Source: Lentisphaeria bacterium
Lineage (GTDB): Bacteria > Verrucomicrobiota > Lentisphaeria > Oligosphaerales > Oligosphaeraceae
DNA length: 25,911 bases
Reading direction: 5' to 3'
Assembly (NCBI GenBank): GCA_016287975.1
Contig: JAEEXV010000100.1
Location: 1-25,911 of the forward strand
The notes under the pieces are model-generated. The model searched no databases, was not told the origin of the DNA, and worked only from the letters and a program-made list of their open reading frames with translations. Both the position numbers and the translations under genes were made by a program. Of this stretch, positions 1 through 6,926 are shown in pieces. The stretch's first letter is position 1; each line of letters opens with the position of its first letter.

Positions 1-135
1 GACGGCTGGGACGGCTGGGACGGCTGGGACGGCTGGGACGGCTGGGACGGCTGGGACGGCTGGGACGGCTGGGACGACTGGGACAACTGGGACAACTGGG
101 ACAACTGGGACAACTGGGACAACTGGGACAAGTCG
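1..135. repeat. 9-bp tandem array (GACGGCTGG to GACAACTGG)
   Basis: Fifteen consecutive 9-mers are visible: eight GACGGCTGG, one GACGACTGG, five GACAACTGG and a degenerate GACAAGTCG. The change from GGC to AAC is a clean boundary, as if two sub-arrays expanded separately. The array touches the window edge, so its full length is unknown. Because the unit is three codons long, the plus frame is open (Asp-Gly-Trp, then Asp-Asn-Trp) and joins the protease frame downstream. I read this as an intergenic satellite rather than protein, since similar arrays occupy other gaps in the window. Confidence 0.93.
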
Positions 136-270
136 GTTCTGGTAACCAGATTATCCAATTTAGGCATTTTCCATAGTATAGCGTCCGTTGTGGAAAATGC
201 AAATGTGGGTGGGGTTGAAAATGCGTTGTGTGGATTGGCGGGGATTGGGATTGTGGTTACATTACCTTCC

Positions 271-1917
271 ATGGCGGATATAGAATTTCAACCGAAGAAC
301 AATGGGGTTCCGCTGTGGATAGGCGGGATAGTGCTGTTTCTGGTGGTGTGCTGGCTGCTGGGGACGCTGCGCGTTCCTGAGAAGCCCGCGGCGGAGTCGG
401 AGGCTCCTGTTCGCGCGAAGGCGGTTTCCGAGGTGCGCGGGGCGTCTCGTCCTGCGTCGTCTGCGTCGTCGAAGCCTGCGGTTCAGGTGGAGGTGCTCCA
501 TCCTGTGGTGTCCCGTGTGGAGGGGCCGCTGGCTTCGGTCGTGGTGGGGGCGTCGGATACGGAGGCATATCGGCGGCTGCTGGAACTGGCGGCGTCGCAG
601 GGGTGGAAGGCGGATCGGCTGGACGCGCTGCGCAGTGTGCGGCTTCGGCTGGACGCGAAGTCGCTTTCGCGGCTGGCCTCCGAACTGGGCGATGCCATCC
701 AGACGGGGGAGGACGCGCGCATCCAGATTCCAAGGAATCTGCGGGACGAGTATCCCGAATGGGAAGGCAACCCAGGCCCCGCGTTCGGGCGCGACTACCG
801 CGCCTATCTTGGCGTCGACGCCTCGGATCCCGCGCGCGGCCGCGGCGTGACCGTGGCGCTTTTGGACACGGCGGTCCTGCCGCATCCCGCGCTGAAAGGC
901 GCGGCGATGACCACGCTGGATCCCTGCGGGATCGCGGAGCGGGACGGGCAGGCGTTCAGCGACCACGGCACGGCGGTGGCCTCGATTCTGACGGGCGCGC
1001 TGGGAGTCACCAACGCGTCGGTGCGGGCGTATGCGGTGCTGGACGCGGAGGGGAACGGGAGCGTCTTTGACGCGGCGAAGGCCCTGGTGGCGGCGGTGGA
1101 CGACGGTGCGAAGGTGGTCTCGATGAGTTTCGGCACCTACTCCGATTCGGCGGTGATGGCCAATGCGGTGGCTTACGCGCAGGAGAAGGGTGCGCTGCTG
1201 GTGGCCGCCGCAGGCAACAACGGCGTGAACGACGTCTGCTATCCCGCCGCCTACGAGGGGGTGGTCGCGGTGGGTGCGGTGTCGGCGGACGGCAATGTGG
1301 CGGGCTTCTCGAACCGCGGCGAACGGGTCGATGTCGTCGCGCCTGGCGTGGGGCTGCTGGCGGCGACCGCGAATGACGAGGCGGGGCTTTTCACGGGGAC
1401 CTCCGCGGCGGTGCCGTGCGTGAGCGGCATCCTGGCGAACTATCTGGCGGCGCATCCCGAGGCCTCGGCGGCGGATGCGCGACGGGTGCTGCTGGAGAAC
1501 TGCAACGACACGGGGCTGCCAGGGCAGGACGAGGCCTCGGGCAGCGGGATCGTGGACGCCGACCGCATGAACCGCCATGACGCCGAGGGCATCGTGGATG
1601 TGGCGGCGGGCGGCATCGAACTCGACGAGGAGGGGGCCATCGTCGTGACGCTGCAGAACACGGGGACGGTTCCAGTGTCGGGGGCGGCCATGACGGCGTT
1701 CATCAACGGGCGCGAATACAGCCATGTCTTCAAGTCCGAGATCGCGCCTGGGGATTCGGTGGCGGCGGCGGCGAAGTTGTCGGACGCGGATTTTTCGGGC
1801 ACGGGGCTGATCCAGGTGCGCACCAGCGTGTCCATCCCAGGGCGGGAGGACCAGCGCATCCGCAACCAGACCAGGGTGCGCACATTCAACCTGAACGAAG
1901 GAGTCGAAACGCCATGA
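271..1917 (+). CDS. Membrane-anchored subtilisin-like (S8) serine protease
   Basis: Predicted S8-family peptidase of 548 aa. The catalytic triad is readable: Asp199 in LLDTAV, His232 in SDHGTA and Ser378 in GTSAA, with the oxyanion Asn316 in AAAGNN. An N-terminal hydrophobic segment (about residues 14-31) followed by an Ala/Ser/Pro-rich linker suggests a membrane anchor with the protease outside the cytoplasm. After the catalytic domain (about 190-420) lies a beta-rich tail (about 450-548) resembling CARDB/Ig-like accessory domains. I chose the ATG at 271 because it places the anchor at the N terminus. A GTG at 190 would add 27 residues, and the frame stays open to the window start through the 9-bp array. 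Neither start has a clear Shine-Dalgarno sequence. The stop overlaps the next start as ATGA, so the two genes are probably translationally coupled. The start is less certain than the function. Confidence 0.85.
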   Translation: MADIEFQPKNNGVPLWIGGIVLFLVVCWLLGTLRVPEKPAAESEAPVRAKAVSEVRGASRPASSASSKPAVQVEVLHPVVSRVEGPLASVVVGASDTEAYRRLLELAASQGWKADRLDALRSVRLRLDAKSLSRLASELGDAIQTGEDARIQIPRNLRDEYPEWEGNPGPAFGRDYRAYLGVDASDPARGRGVTVALLDTAVLPHPALKGAAMTTLDPCGIAERDGQAFSDHGTAVASILTGALGVTNASVRAYAVLDAEGNGSVFDAAKALVAAVDDGAKVVSMSFGTYSDSAVMANAVAYAQEKGALLVAAAGNNGVNDVCYPAAYEGVVAVGAVSADGNVAGFSNRGERVDVVAPGVGLLAATANDEAGLFTGTSAAVPCVSGILANYLAAHPEASAADARRVLLENCNDTGLPGQDEASGSGIVDADRMNRHDAEGIVDVAAGGIELDEEGAIVVTLQNTGTVPVSGAAMTAFINGREYSHVFKSEIAPGDSVAAAAKLSDADFSGTGLIQVRTSVSIPGREDQRIRNQTRVRTFNLNEGVETP

Positions 1918-2651
1918 ACCACAAGATCAAATGGATTTCACACCGAGGCGAGTCCGCGATTGCCCCAGAGAACACGGTCGCGGCGCACCGCGTCGCGCGG
2001 GAACTGGGCACGGATGGATCGGAGTGCGACGTCTGGCTGACGAAGGACGGCAAGGTCATCGTCTGCCACAACGCGACGACGGGCATGATGGCGGATCGCG
2101 ACCTCAGCGTGCAGGGCAGCACCTTTGACGAACTGCGCGCGCTGACCGTCGCCAACGCGGACCCCGCCTACCAGCATGAGCGTTTTGCGACGCTGACGGA
2201 GATCGTGGCGGAGCTGGGGCCTGGGCGGGAATTGTACCTGGAACTCAAGGGCAAGGATCTGGCGCTGGTGCCCGCAGTCGTCGCGGAGGTGAAGGCCATC
2301 GGGCTGGAGCCCGAGCGCTGCGTCTTCATCGGCTTTGACCCGCTGCTGATGCAGGCGGTCAAGGCGGCGCTGCCGCAATACAGGATGCTCTACCTGACGG
2401 GCGTCGGCTACTATCCTCGGGTCGAGGAACTCATCGCGATGCTCAAGGCCATCCATGCCGACGGCGTCGACATCTCGTATGCGGGCGAAAGCGACGGCAC
2501 CGCGGACTACTACCGCGCGCTGCACGAGGCGGGGTTCTACGTCGCCGTCTGGACCATCGACTATCCTGGTCTCGCGCGGCGCTTCATCAGCTACGGCGCC
2601 GACGCCATCACCAGCAACCGCGCCGCCGCGCTGAAGGGTCTGCTTGGATGA
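1914..2651 (+). CDS. Glycerophosphodiester phosphodiesterase
   Basis: A 245-aa GDPD-family TIM-barrel enzyme, expected to hydrolyse glycerophosphodiesters to glycerol-3-phosphate and an alcohol. Family motifs are visible: His10-Arg11 at the start of the barrel, Glu19-Asn20, Glu37-x-Asp39 (metal ligands) and His52 as the second catalytic His, plus a YLELKG strand and a C-terminal WTID segment. No signal peptide is seen, so it is probably cytosolic, like UgpQ. A GAAGGAG Shine-Dalgarno sequence lies at about 1897-1903, and the ATG overlaps the protease stop by 4 bp. The length is normal for cytosolic bacterial members. The pairing with a protease has no obvious metabolic logic; operon membership rests on the overlap only. 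Confidence 0.9.
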   Translation: MNHKIKWISHRGESAIAPENTVAAHRVARELGTDGSECDVWLTKDGKVIVCHNATTGMMADRDLSVQGSTFDELRALTVANADPAYQHERFATLTEIVAELGPGRELYLELKGKDLALVPAVVAEVKAIGLEPERCVFIGFDPLLMQAVKAALPQYRMLYLTGVGYYPRVEELIAMLKAIHADGVDISYAGESDGTADYYRALHEAGFYVAVWTIDYPGLARRFISYGADAITSNRAAALKGLLG

Positions 2652-2673
2652 AGAGGCACAAGGAATGAATCGG

Positions 2674-3450
2674 ATGACTGTTCCAATCAACTGGCGGCGC
2701 CTGGGACTGGCGCTGTTGCTGGCGGCGTTCTGCGCGCATGGGGCGGGGCGGCAGGCGACGGTGACGGCGACGGGGAGGGGGGACACCTTCAAGGAGGCGA
2801 AGCAGGCCGCGCGGCGGAAGGCCATTGCGGAGGTCGGGGAGAAGTATCTGCGGCTGCAGCACTCCTGGCGCACACCCGAGGAGCGCGCAGTGGTGGTGGA
2901 GAGCCTGCTGACAGTCAGTGATTCGTTTGTGAAGTCGTTTCGGGTTTTGGAGCGCAAGGACCGCCAGGACGAGACGTGGATTCGGGCGAAGGTGACGATC
3001 GACATCAAGACGCTGAAGGCGGCGATTTCGCTGATTGCGGCTTCGGACGAGAGCGGCGGGCGTCGTCGGCATCGGCTGCCGAAACCGCCGCCTCCGCCTC
3101 CTCCAGGCACGAATGTGCCACCGCCGAAAAACGGGTTCCGCCCTGAAATCCCCCCGCCAGGCGGCGGGAACCCCGCGCGTCCAGGGAACCAGCCTTCGGA
3201 CCACCCCGAGGTCAACCACAACCCTGCGCGTCCAGGGAACCAGCCGTCGGACCACCCCGAGGTCAACCACAACCCCGCGCGTCCAGGGAACCAGCCTTCG
3301 GACCATCCCGAGGTCAACCACAACCCCGCGCGTCCAGGGAACCAGCCCACGGATGTGAAGCCGCCGGCTCCGCGTCCGAAGCCGCCGCGTCCGCCTCGGC
3401 GGAGACGTCCCTCTTCGCAGGGGCTGGAGATCGAGCCGCTGGATTTTTAA
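2674..3450 (+). CDS. Exported LPP20-like protein with Pro-rich 17-aa repeat tail
   Basis: A 258-aa protein with a likely signal peptide (positively charged start, hydrophobic core at about residues 10-20). A small alpha/beta domain (about 27-122) has the pattern of LPP20/FlgT-N-like domains (ATGRGDTFKEAKQAARRKAI). From about residue 135 it is low complexity: a polyproline run, then three perfect copies of a 17-residue unit (NPARPGNQPSDHPEVNH) from residue 166 and a partial fourth, ending in a Pro/Arg-rich tail. The ATG at 2674 is chosen because AAGGA at 2660-2664 sits 9 nt upstream; an ATG at 2665 abuts that site directly. Function unknown. The repeat tail resembles a flexible periplasmic or wall-spanning linker, which is inference. 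Confidence 0.75.
   Translation: MTVPINWRRLGLALLLAAFCAHGAGRQATVTATGRGDTFKEAKQAARRKAIAEVGEKYLRLQHSWRTPEERAVVVESLLTVSDSFVKSFRVLERKDRQDETWIRAKVTIDIKTLKAAISLIAASDESGGRRRHRLPKPPPPPPPGTNVPPPKNGFRPEIPPPGGGNPARPGNQPSDHPEVNHNPARPGNQPSDHPEVNHNPARPGNQPSDHPEVNHNPARPGNQPTDVKPPAPRPKPPRPPRRRRPSSQGLEIEPLDF
3169..3348 (+). repeat. 51-bp in-frame tandem repeat inside the LPP20-like gene
   Basis: Units at 3169-3219, 3220-3270 and 3271-3321 plus a 27-bp partial copy at 3322-3348. The copies differ at only a few wobble positions (for example CCTTCG against CCGTCG, and CACCCC against CATCCC), which points to recent expansion with selection or homogenisation at the protein level. The unit length is a multiple of three, so copy-number change keeps the frame. 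Confidence 0.95.
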
Positions 3451-3483
3451 CTGAGAAACCCAACCAAGGAAGGAGCATAGATC

Positions 3484-4347
3484 ATGGAATTTTCGTTGAA
3501 CAGCAACTCGTTGCAGAAGCGTGCCGCATCGGGGGCGGGAATGGAGCCCGAGGCGATCGCGGCCCTGGCGGCGGAGGCGGGCTTCCAGTACATGGAGTGG
3601 GGGCTTCCGAAGGAGGATGTGGCGGCGGCGGCGGCGCGGATGCGCAAGGCGGCGGAGGCGAATGGCCTGAAAATCCTGTCGTTTATCAACGGGCCGAGCA
3701 TACTGTTTCCAGAGCGGGTGCTGGAGATCGGGAAGATTGCGGCGGACAACGGCGGGCCTCGGCTGCGCATTGCGCATCCGTGGTTTGCCTGGGATTTGAA
3801 TGAATCTCGGCATCAGCCAGATGATTTCACGAAACTGGTCGAGATGAGTCGGGTCGGGCTGGCGAAACTGAACCAGCTCGCGGGAGACCTGCCAGTGCAG
3901 TTCGTCTTCGAGACGCATGGCTGCAGCGTCTTCGCGTCGCCGTGGGCGGCCTATACGCTGATGTCCGAGTACCCAGCCTCGCGCTACGGGATGATCTACG
4001 ATCCGACCAATACCTGGCTGGAGGGTTTCGTGCGCCCGCGCGGGGCGGTTGAACTCCTCGGCGACAAGCTCTCGTATATCCATGCGAAGGGGCTGAAGAT
4101 CGTCTTCGAGGAAGGCACGCGTAAATCGACGCGCTGCGGCCTTGCCGAAGGCGCCGCCAACTGGCCCGAGATCTTCTTCGCGCTGAAATTGCACCGCCAG
4201 CAGCCCGTCTTCTCCTTCGAGGAGATGGCGTCGCCTGCGGAGACCGTGCTCGAGGAACTCAAGACAGGGCGCGACTATCTGATCAAGACCGAGGCGGAGG
4301 CCCCATCGACCCTCGTCGAGCCATACCTCGACTTCAACTATAAATAG
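3484..4347 (+). CDS. Sugar phosphate isomerase/epimerase-like TIM-barrel protein
   Basis: A 287-aa member of the xylose-isomerase-like/AP-endonuclease-2 TIM-barrel superfamily. The barrel-end acidic and His residues that bind the divalent metal in this superfamily can be placed plausibly at Glu143 (FVFETHG), Asp173 (IYDPTNTW), His200 (YIHAKGL) and Glu246 or Glu247 (FSFEEM). A good Shine-Dalgarno sequence (GGAAGGAG, about 3467-3475) lies 8-10 nt before the ATG. Such proteins usually isomerise or epimerise keto sugars or inositol derivatives; the substrate cannot be read from sequence. It sits 33 bp after the LPP20-like gene in the same direction and is the last gene before a long palindrome-rich gap. 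Confidence 0.82.
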   Translation: MEFSLNSNSLQKRAASGAGMEPEAIAALAAEAGFQYMEWGLPKEDVAAAAARMRKAAEANGLKILSFINGPSILFPERVLEIGKIAADNGGPRLRIAHPWFAWDLNESRHQPDDFTKLVEMSRVGLAKLNQLAGDLPVQFVFETHGCSVFASPWAAYTLMSEYPASRYGMIYDPTNTWLEGFVRPRGAVELLGDKLSYIHAKGLKIVFEEGTRKSTRCGLAEGAANWPEIFFALKLHRQQPVFSFEEMASPAETVLEELKTGRDYLIKTEAEAPSTLVEPYLDFNYK

Positions 4348-4377
4348 GGTCGGGGCATCAGGTTTTCCGAGAGCGGG

Positions 4378-4420
4378 GGGCTGGGCTGGTCAGCGTGGAC
4401 GCCACGGCGGGCACCGTGGC
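4378..4420 (+). repeat. 43-bp direct repeat, copy 1, with REP-like palindrome
   Basis: This 43-bp segment recurs at 5166-5208 with a single difference (A at 4413). Its 3' part is a short palindrome, GCCACGG-cgggca-CCGTGGC (4401-4420), sharing the core GCCACGG/CCGTGGC with the hairpins at 4506 and 23208. The two copies bracket the whole palindrome-rich region. Confidence 0.85.
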
Positions 4421-4436
4421 GTCGGGCGCAAATGCG

Positions 4437-4459
4437 CCGGATTTTCCGGATCTTCCGGA
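4437..4459 (+). repeat. CCGGATTTTCCGG motif, copy 1
   Basis: A 23-bp stretch of TTCCGGA-type words that recurs at 5138-5159 with one substitution. Here it follows the 43-bp direct repeat; at 5138 it precedes it, so the order of modules is swapped between the two flanks. It carries three of the few CCGG tetramers in the window. Confidence 0.8.
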
Positions 4460-4505
4460 TCGCTCTATTCCCCATACGGGTCGGCGATTGCCGACATTTC
4501 CATGC

Positions 4506-4550
4506 CCGAAGTTGTTGCCACGGCGGCCTCGCCGTGGCAACCATTTTCGG
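4506..4550. repeat. REP-like 45-nt hairpin, copy 1
   Basis: Perfect 11-bp stem GTTGCCACGGC / GCCGTGGCAAC around a 6-nt loop GGCCTC, inside an outer CCGAA/TTCGG stem. A second copy at 23208-23252 is identical except that its loop is the reverse complement. It lies 158 bp after a gene 3' end, a common place for REP elements that affect mRNA ends. No T-run follows, so it is not a classical intrinsic terminator. Confidence 0.9.
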
Positions 4551-4673
4551 ATTTTTCAATCAGGCAATCGCCTACCCTCTTGGGGAACAGCGGGAACAAG
4601 CGTTGGTCAAATGGATTGGATCTGTCATGCGCCAAAGAATGTGGTTCAAATGCGGCTTCCAAAGAGATGCGCG

Positions 4674-5045
4674 GCATGCCTATGTAAGGAAGCCCCCGCA
4701 AGGGGGCGTTGGAGCATAGCCAGGGGTGGAGCGAGCCGCGAGCGGCGAGCGGAACCCCTGGAGGAGCGCCGAAAACAGATCGGCGCCCAGAAATGGCTGC
4801 CATTGCCGGAGGCGGAGGCGAAGGGAGGGCGGAAGCCCGACCGCAGCCTTCCGCCTCCGGCAACGACAGCCGTCCCAGGGCCGCAAGGCGGCATCTGTCG
4901 ATGGCTCCCGTTGCCAGGCGTTCCCGCCGCCCCTGCGGGGCTCCTGTCGTTTTTTACCGCCCCCAGGGGTTTCGGGCGCTGACGCGCCCTCCACCCCTGG
5001 CTATGGTCCAACGCCCCCTTGCGGGGGCTTCTTACACAGGCATGC
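4674..5045. repeat. Structured palindromic element with 57-bp inverted ends
   Basis: The ends at 4674-4730 and 4990-5045 are inverted repeats differing at about three positions, both ending in GCATGCC. The interior is a string of hairpins: GCCCCC-GCAA-GGGGGC (4692-4707, GNRA-type loop), CCAGGGGT/ACCCCTGG (4720-4727 with 4754-4761), GCGCCGA/TCGGCGC (4766-4772 with 4780-4786), a 14-bp stem TTGCCGGAGGCGGA pairing 4803-4816 with 4850-4863, and GACAG/CTGTC (4865-4869 with 4895-4899). No convincing gene is seen inside; the open frames have no recognisable domain. Candidates are a non-autonomous mobile element (MITE-like) or a structured RNA. No target-site duplication was recognised. Confidence 0.75.
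5013..5033 (+). terminator. Terminator-like hairpin at the right end of the palindromic element
   Basis: GCCCCC-TTGC-GGGGGC stem (5013-5028) followed by TTCTT. The mirror copy at the left end (4692-4707) gives the same hairpin followed by TTCC on the minus strand, so both ends of the element carry an outward-facing terminator-like structure. The T tail is short, so activity is uncertain. Confidence 0.4.
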
Positions 5046-5137
5046 TGCGTATTTTTTCGGGGATCGCTTCTCTTCCACACGCTTCCAGCGTGTCTGCATT
5101 ATGGGGACAGGTGCCGACCATCTTGGGGAACAGCGTT

Positions 5138-5208
5138 CCGGATTTTCCGGACCTTCCGGGAGTGAGGGCTGGGCTGGTCAGCGTGGACGCCACGGCGGGC
5201 GCCGTGGC
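5138..5208 (+). repeat. Right flank repeats: CCGGATTTTCCGG copy 2 and 43-bp direct repeat copy 2
   Basis: 5138-5159 repeats the motif at 4437, and 5166-5208 repeats 4378-4420. The palindrome here is GCCACGGC-gggc-GCCGTGGC (5189-5208). A TCTTGGGGAACAG word at 5121-5133 also recurs at 4578-4590. It ends 26 bp before the stop codon of the leftward PLD-like gene, so it would lie in that transcript's 3' untranslated region. Confidence 0.8.
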
Positions 5209-5233
5209 TACTGGCGCGGACTCGGAGAGGACG

Positions 5234-5758
5234 CTATGCGATCGGCGCGTCGGCGCAGAATGCCTTGCGGCCGCAGCGGGCACAATGCGCGCCGCGCCAA
5301 ACGGAGTCGAACTGCTCGCTGAGGGGTTCGACGAGCGTCGGCTCGTCGGTCAACACGCCGTTTTCGAAGTTGCGGCGGGCGTCGGCTTTTGCGCCAAGGC
5401 CCGCGCCAGTCAGGTTTGCACTGCCGAAATAGGCGATCCTCCCGTCGGCGATGATGCACTTGAAATGGACGCGCGGGCACAGCACGCGCTCCATCTGCGT
5501 CCACAGCAGCGGATAGCGGTCGAAGTCCTCGCGGAAGTTCGCCCCTGGTTCCTTGGCGTGGATCAGACGAATCGCCACGCCGCGCGTCAGGAGCGACGAA
5601 AGCACCTCCAGGAACGGCACCATGTCGCCGCGCCCTGGAACCTCGACATACATATCCTTGATGTCCGCTGTCGCAATCCAAAGACGCTCCCGCGCCTTGG
5701 GGACGATTCCCTGGATCACCTTTACGTAGATTTCACGGTTTGAGACAAAGGCTAGCAT
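5234..5758 (-). CDS. Small phospholipase D-like protein (single HKD motif)
   Basis: A 174-aa protein with one PLD-superfamily motif: His98-Phe-Lys100, Asp105 and GSAN at 112-115 (HFKCIIADGRIAYFGSANLTG). Single-motif members usually act as dimers and cleave phosphodiester bonds in lipids or nucleic acids (Nuc/BfiL-type). No signal peptide or TM segment is seen. The C terminus has closely spaced Cys residues (Cys159, Cys162, Cys168), a possible metal site. The start is the ATG at 5758; a GTG two codons upstream is possible, and neither has a clear Shine-Dalgarno sequence. The frame stays open through the upstream 7-bp array, which I regard as non-coding. A heptamer array separates it from dppA in the same direction. 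Confidence 0.75.
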   Translation of the reverse strand: MLAFVSNREIYVKVIQGIVPKARERLWIATADIKDMYVEVPGRGDMVPFLEVLSSLLTRGVAIRLIHAKEPGANFREDFDRYPLLWTQMERVLCPRVHFKCIIADGRIAYFGSANLTGAGLGAKADARRNFENGVLTDEPTLVEPLSEQFDSVWRGAHCARCGRKAFCADAPIA

Positions 5759-5792
5759 ATTCACATGCCTGTGGCGGGGGTGGTTTCCCACA

Positions 5793-5939
5793 GGACTTAG
5801 GACTTTGGACCCAGGACCCAGGACCCAGGACCCAGGACCCAGGACTTTGGCCCCAGGACTTTGGACCCAGGACCCAGGACTTTGGACCCAGGACTTTGGA
5901 CCCAGGACCCAGGACTTTGGACTTTGGACCCAGGACCCA
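5793..5939. repeat. Array of 21 heptamers made of two words, GGACCCA and GGACTTT
   Basis: Exactly 21 consecutive 7-mers. All start GGAC except one (GGCCCCA); twelve end CCA, seven end TTT and one ends TTA. The two words alternate irregularly (T-type at units 2, 8, 10, 13, 15, 18 and 19). It lies between dppA (ends 6027) and the PLD-like gene (starts 5758), both leftward. A 7-bp period is incompatible with coding, so open frames through it are fortuitous. Confidence 0.95.
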
Positions 5940-6026
5940 GCGTTCTGCGCTGGCCCATTTTTGGTCCAGTAAATGACCCAGGACCAGAGACATTGGGCAT
6001 TTGCCTCCTGCCCGGCGTTCCCGTGG

Positions 6027-6923
6027 CTATTGGAGTGGGGTGACGCGGTCGCCGTCGGGCTGGATCCACTCGATTTCGCGGTAGAACTCGCGGAGGGCGG
6101 CGGCGATGGTGTCGTGGGCGCGGGTGCGGATGCGTCGGCGCGGGAGTTTCCCGAACATCGGGATGGTCGAGGCGCCGTTTTCGCGGTACTCGGCCTCGGC
6201 CTGGTAGGGGGCGGCGAGTGCGGGCAGGGGGAATCCCTCCTTGCCGCAGTCAAGGAGGCGTCGGACGGCGCGGCAGGCGCCTTCGCGGATGCGTCGGCAG
6301 GCCTCCTTCGGGGAGCAGTGGACGGCGTGCAGCTGGGAATCCTTGGCGGCGTCGGCGGTCGCCTCGGGGGGCGCGGGTGGATTCAGGCCATATTTGACGG
6401 CGACGGCGACGGCGCCAGGGGTCAGCGCTTCCGCTTCGCACCGCATGGCCTCGCATCCGCTCACGAAGATGGTGGGGATGCCCTCCTCGGCGGCGGCGTA
6501 GGCGAGCTGGCCGTATTCGCCGAGGGATTTTCCGTTGAGGCGGAAGTCGATGCAGTCGAACATCTGGGTGTGGGAGAGATGGCCTTCGGGCGTGCAGCTC
6601 TTGGGGTGCTGCCCGACGAAGGCGAGGGCGGAGTAGTCGCCGCCAGTGTAGGGCCAGGCGGGCCCGGTGCCGCGCTGGAGCATCGCGCGGGAGTCGAGGA
6701 GTTCGCCTCGGATGGAGCCGCCTGAGCCATGGCCGTCGAGGACGACGACCTCGGCGGCGCCGCCTTCAAGGAATCCCGCGATGGCGGCGTTGGCCTCGTC
6801 GGTCAGGAAGCGGCATCCGCATTCGTTGCGGTAGCCTTCGGGGACGCACCAGTGGTCGAAGTCCAGGATGCCCGCGACGCCCTCGATGTCGGTGATGAGT
6901 TTGATGCGGATGGGGGTGGCCAT
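6027..6923 (-). CDS. dppA: M55-family D-aminopeptidase (DppA-like)
   Basis: A 298-aa protein matching zinc D-aminopeptidases of family M55. Signature segments are ITDIEGVAG with Asp12 and Glu14, DGHGSGG with Asp63 and His65, and GQHPK...GHLSHT with His106, His115 and His118, consistent with the metal ligands and catalytic His known for Bacillus DppA. It should release N-terminal D-amino acids from peptides, for example those derived from peptidoglycan. No export signal is seen. The ATG has GGAGA about 9 nt upstream and starts 3 bp after the trkH stop, so it is probably co-transcribed with trkA-trkH. The functional link to K+ uptake is not obvious. Confidence 0.88.
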   Translation of the reverse strand: MATPIRIKLITDIEGVAGILDFDHWCVPEGYRNECGCRFLTDEANAAIAGFLEGGAAEVVVLDGHGSGGSIRGELLDSRAMLQRGTGPAWPYTGGDYSALAFVGQHPKSCTPEGHLSHTQMFDCIDFRLNGKSLGEYGQLAYAAAEEGIPTIFVSGCEAMRCEAEALTPGAVAVAVKYGLNPPAPPEATADAAKDSQLHAVHCSPKEACRRIREGACRAVRRLLDCGKEGFPLPALAAPYQAEAEYRENGASTIPMFGKLPRRRIRTRAHDTIAAALREFYREIEWIQPDGDRVTPLQ

Positions 6924-6926
6924 GGA

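Noticed and set aside
4395..5743. Open frames in the palindrome-rich gap (195 and 344 codons)
   Set aside because: They cross hairpins and inverted repeats, have no ribosome sites or domains, and overlap the PLD-like gene antisense. Better explained as non-coding repeats.
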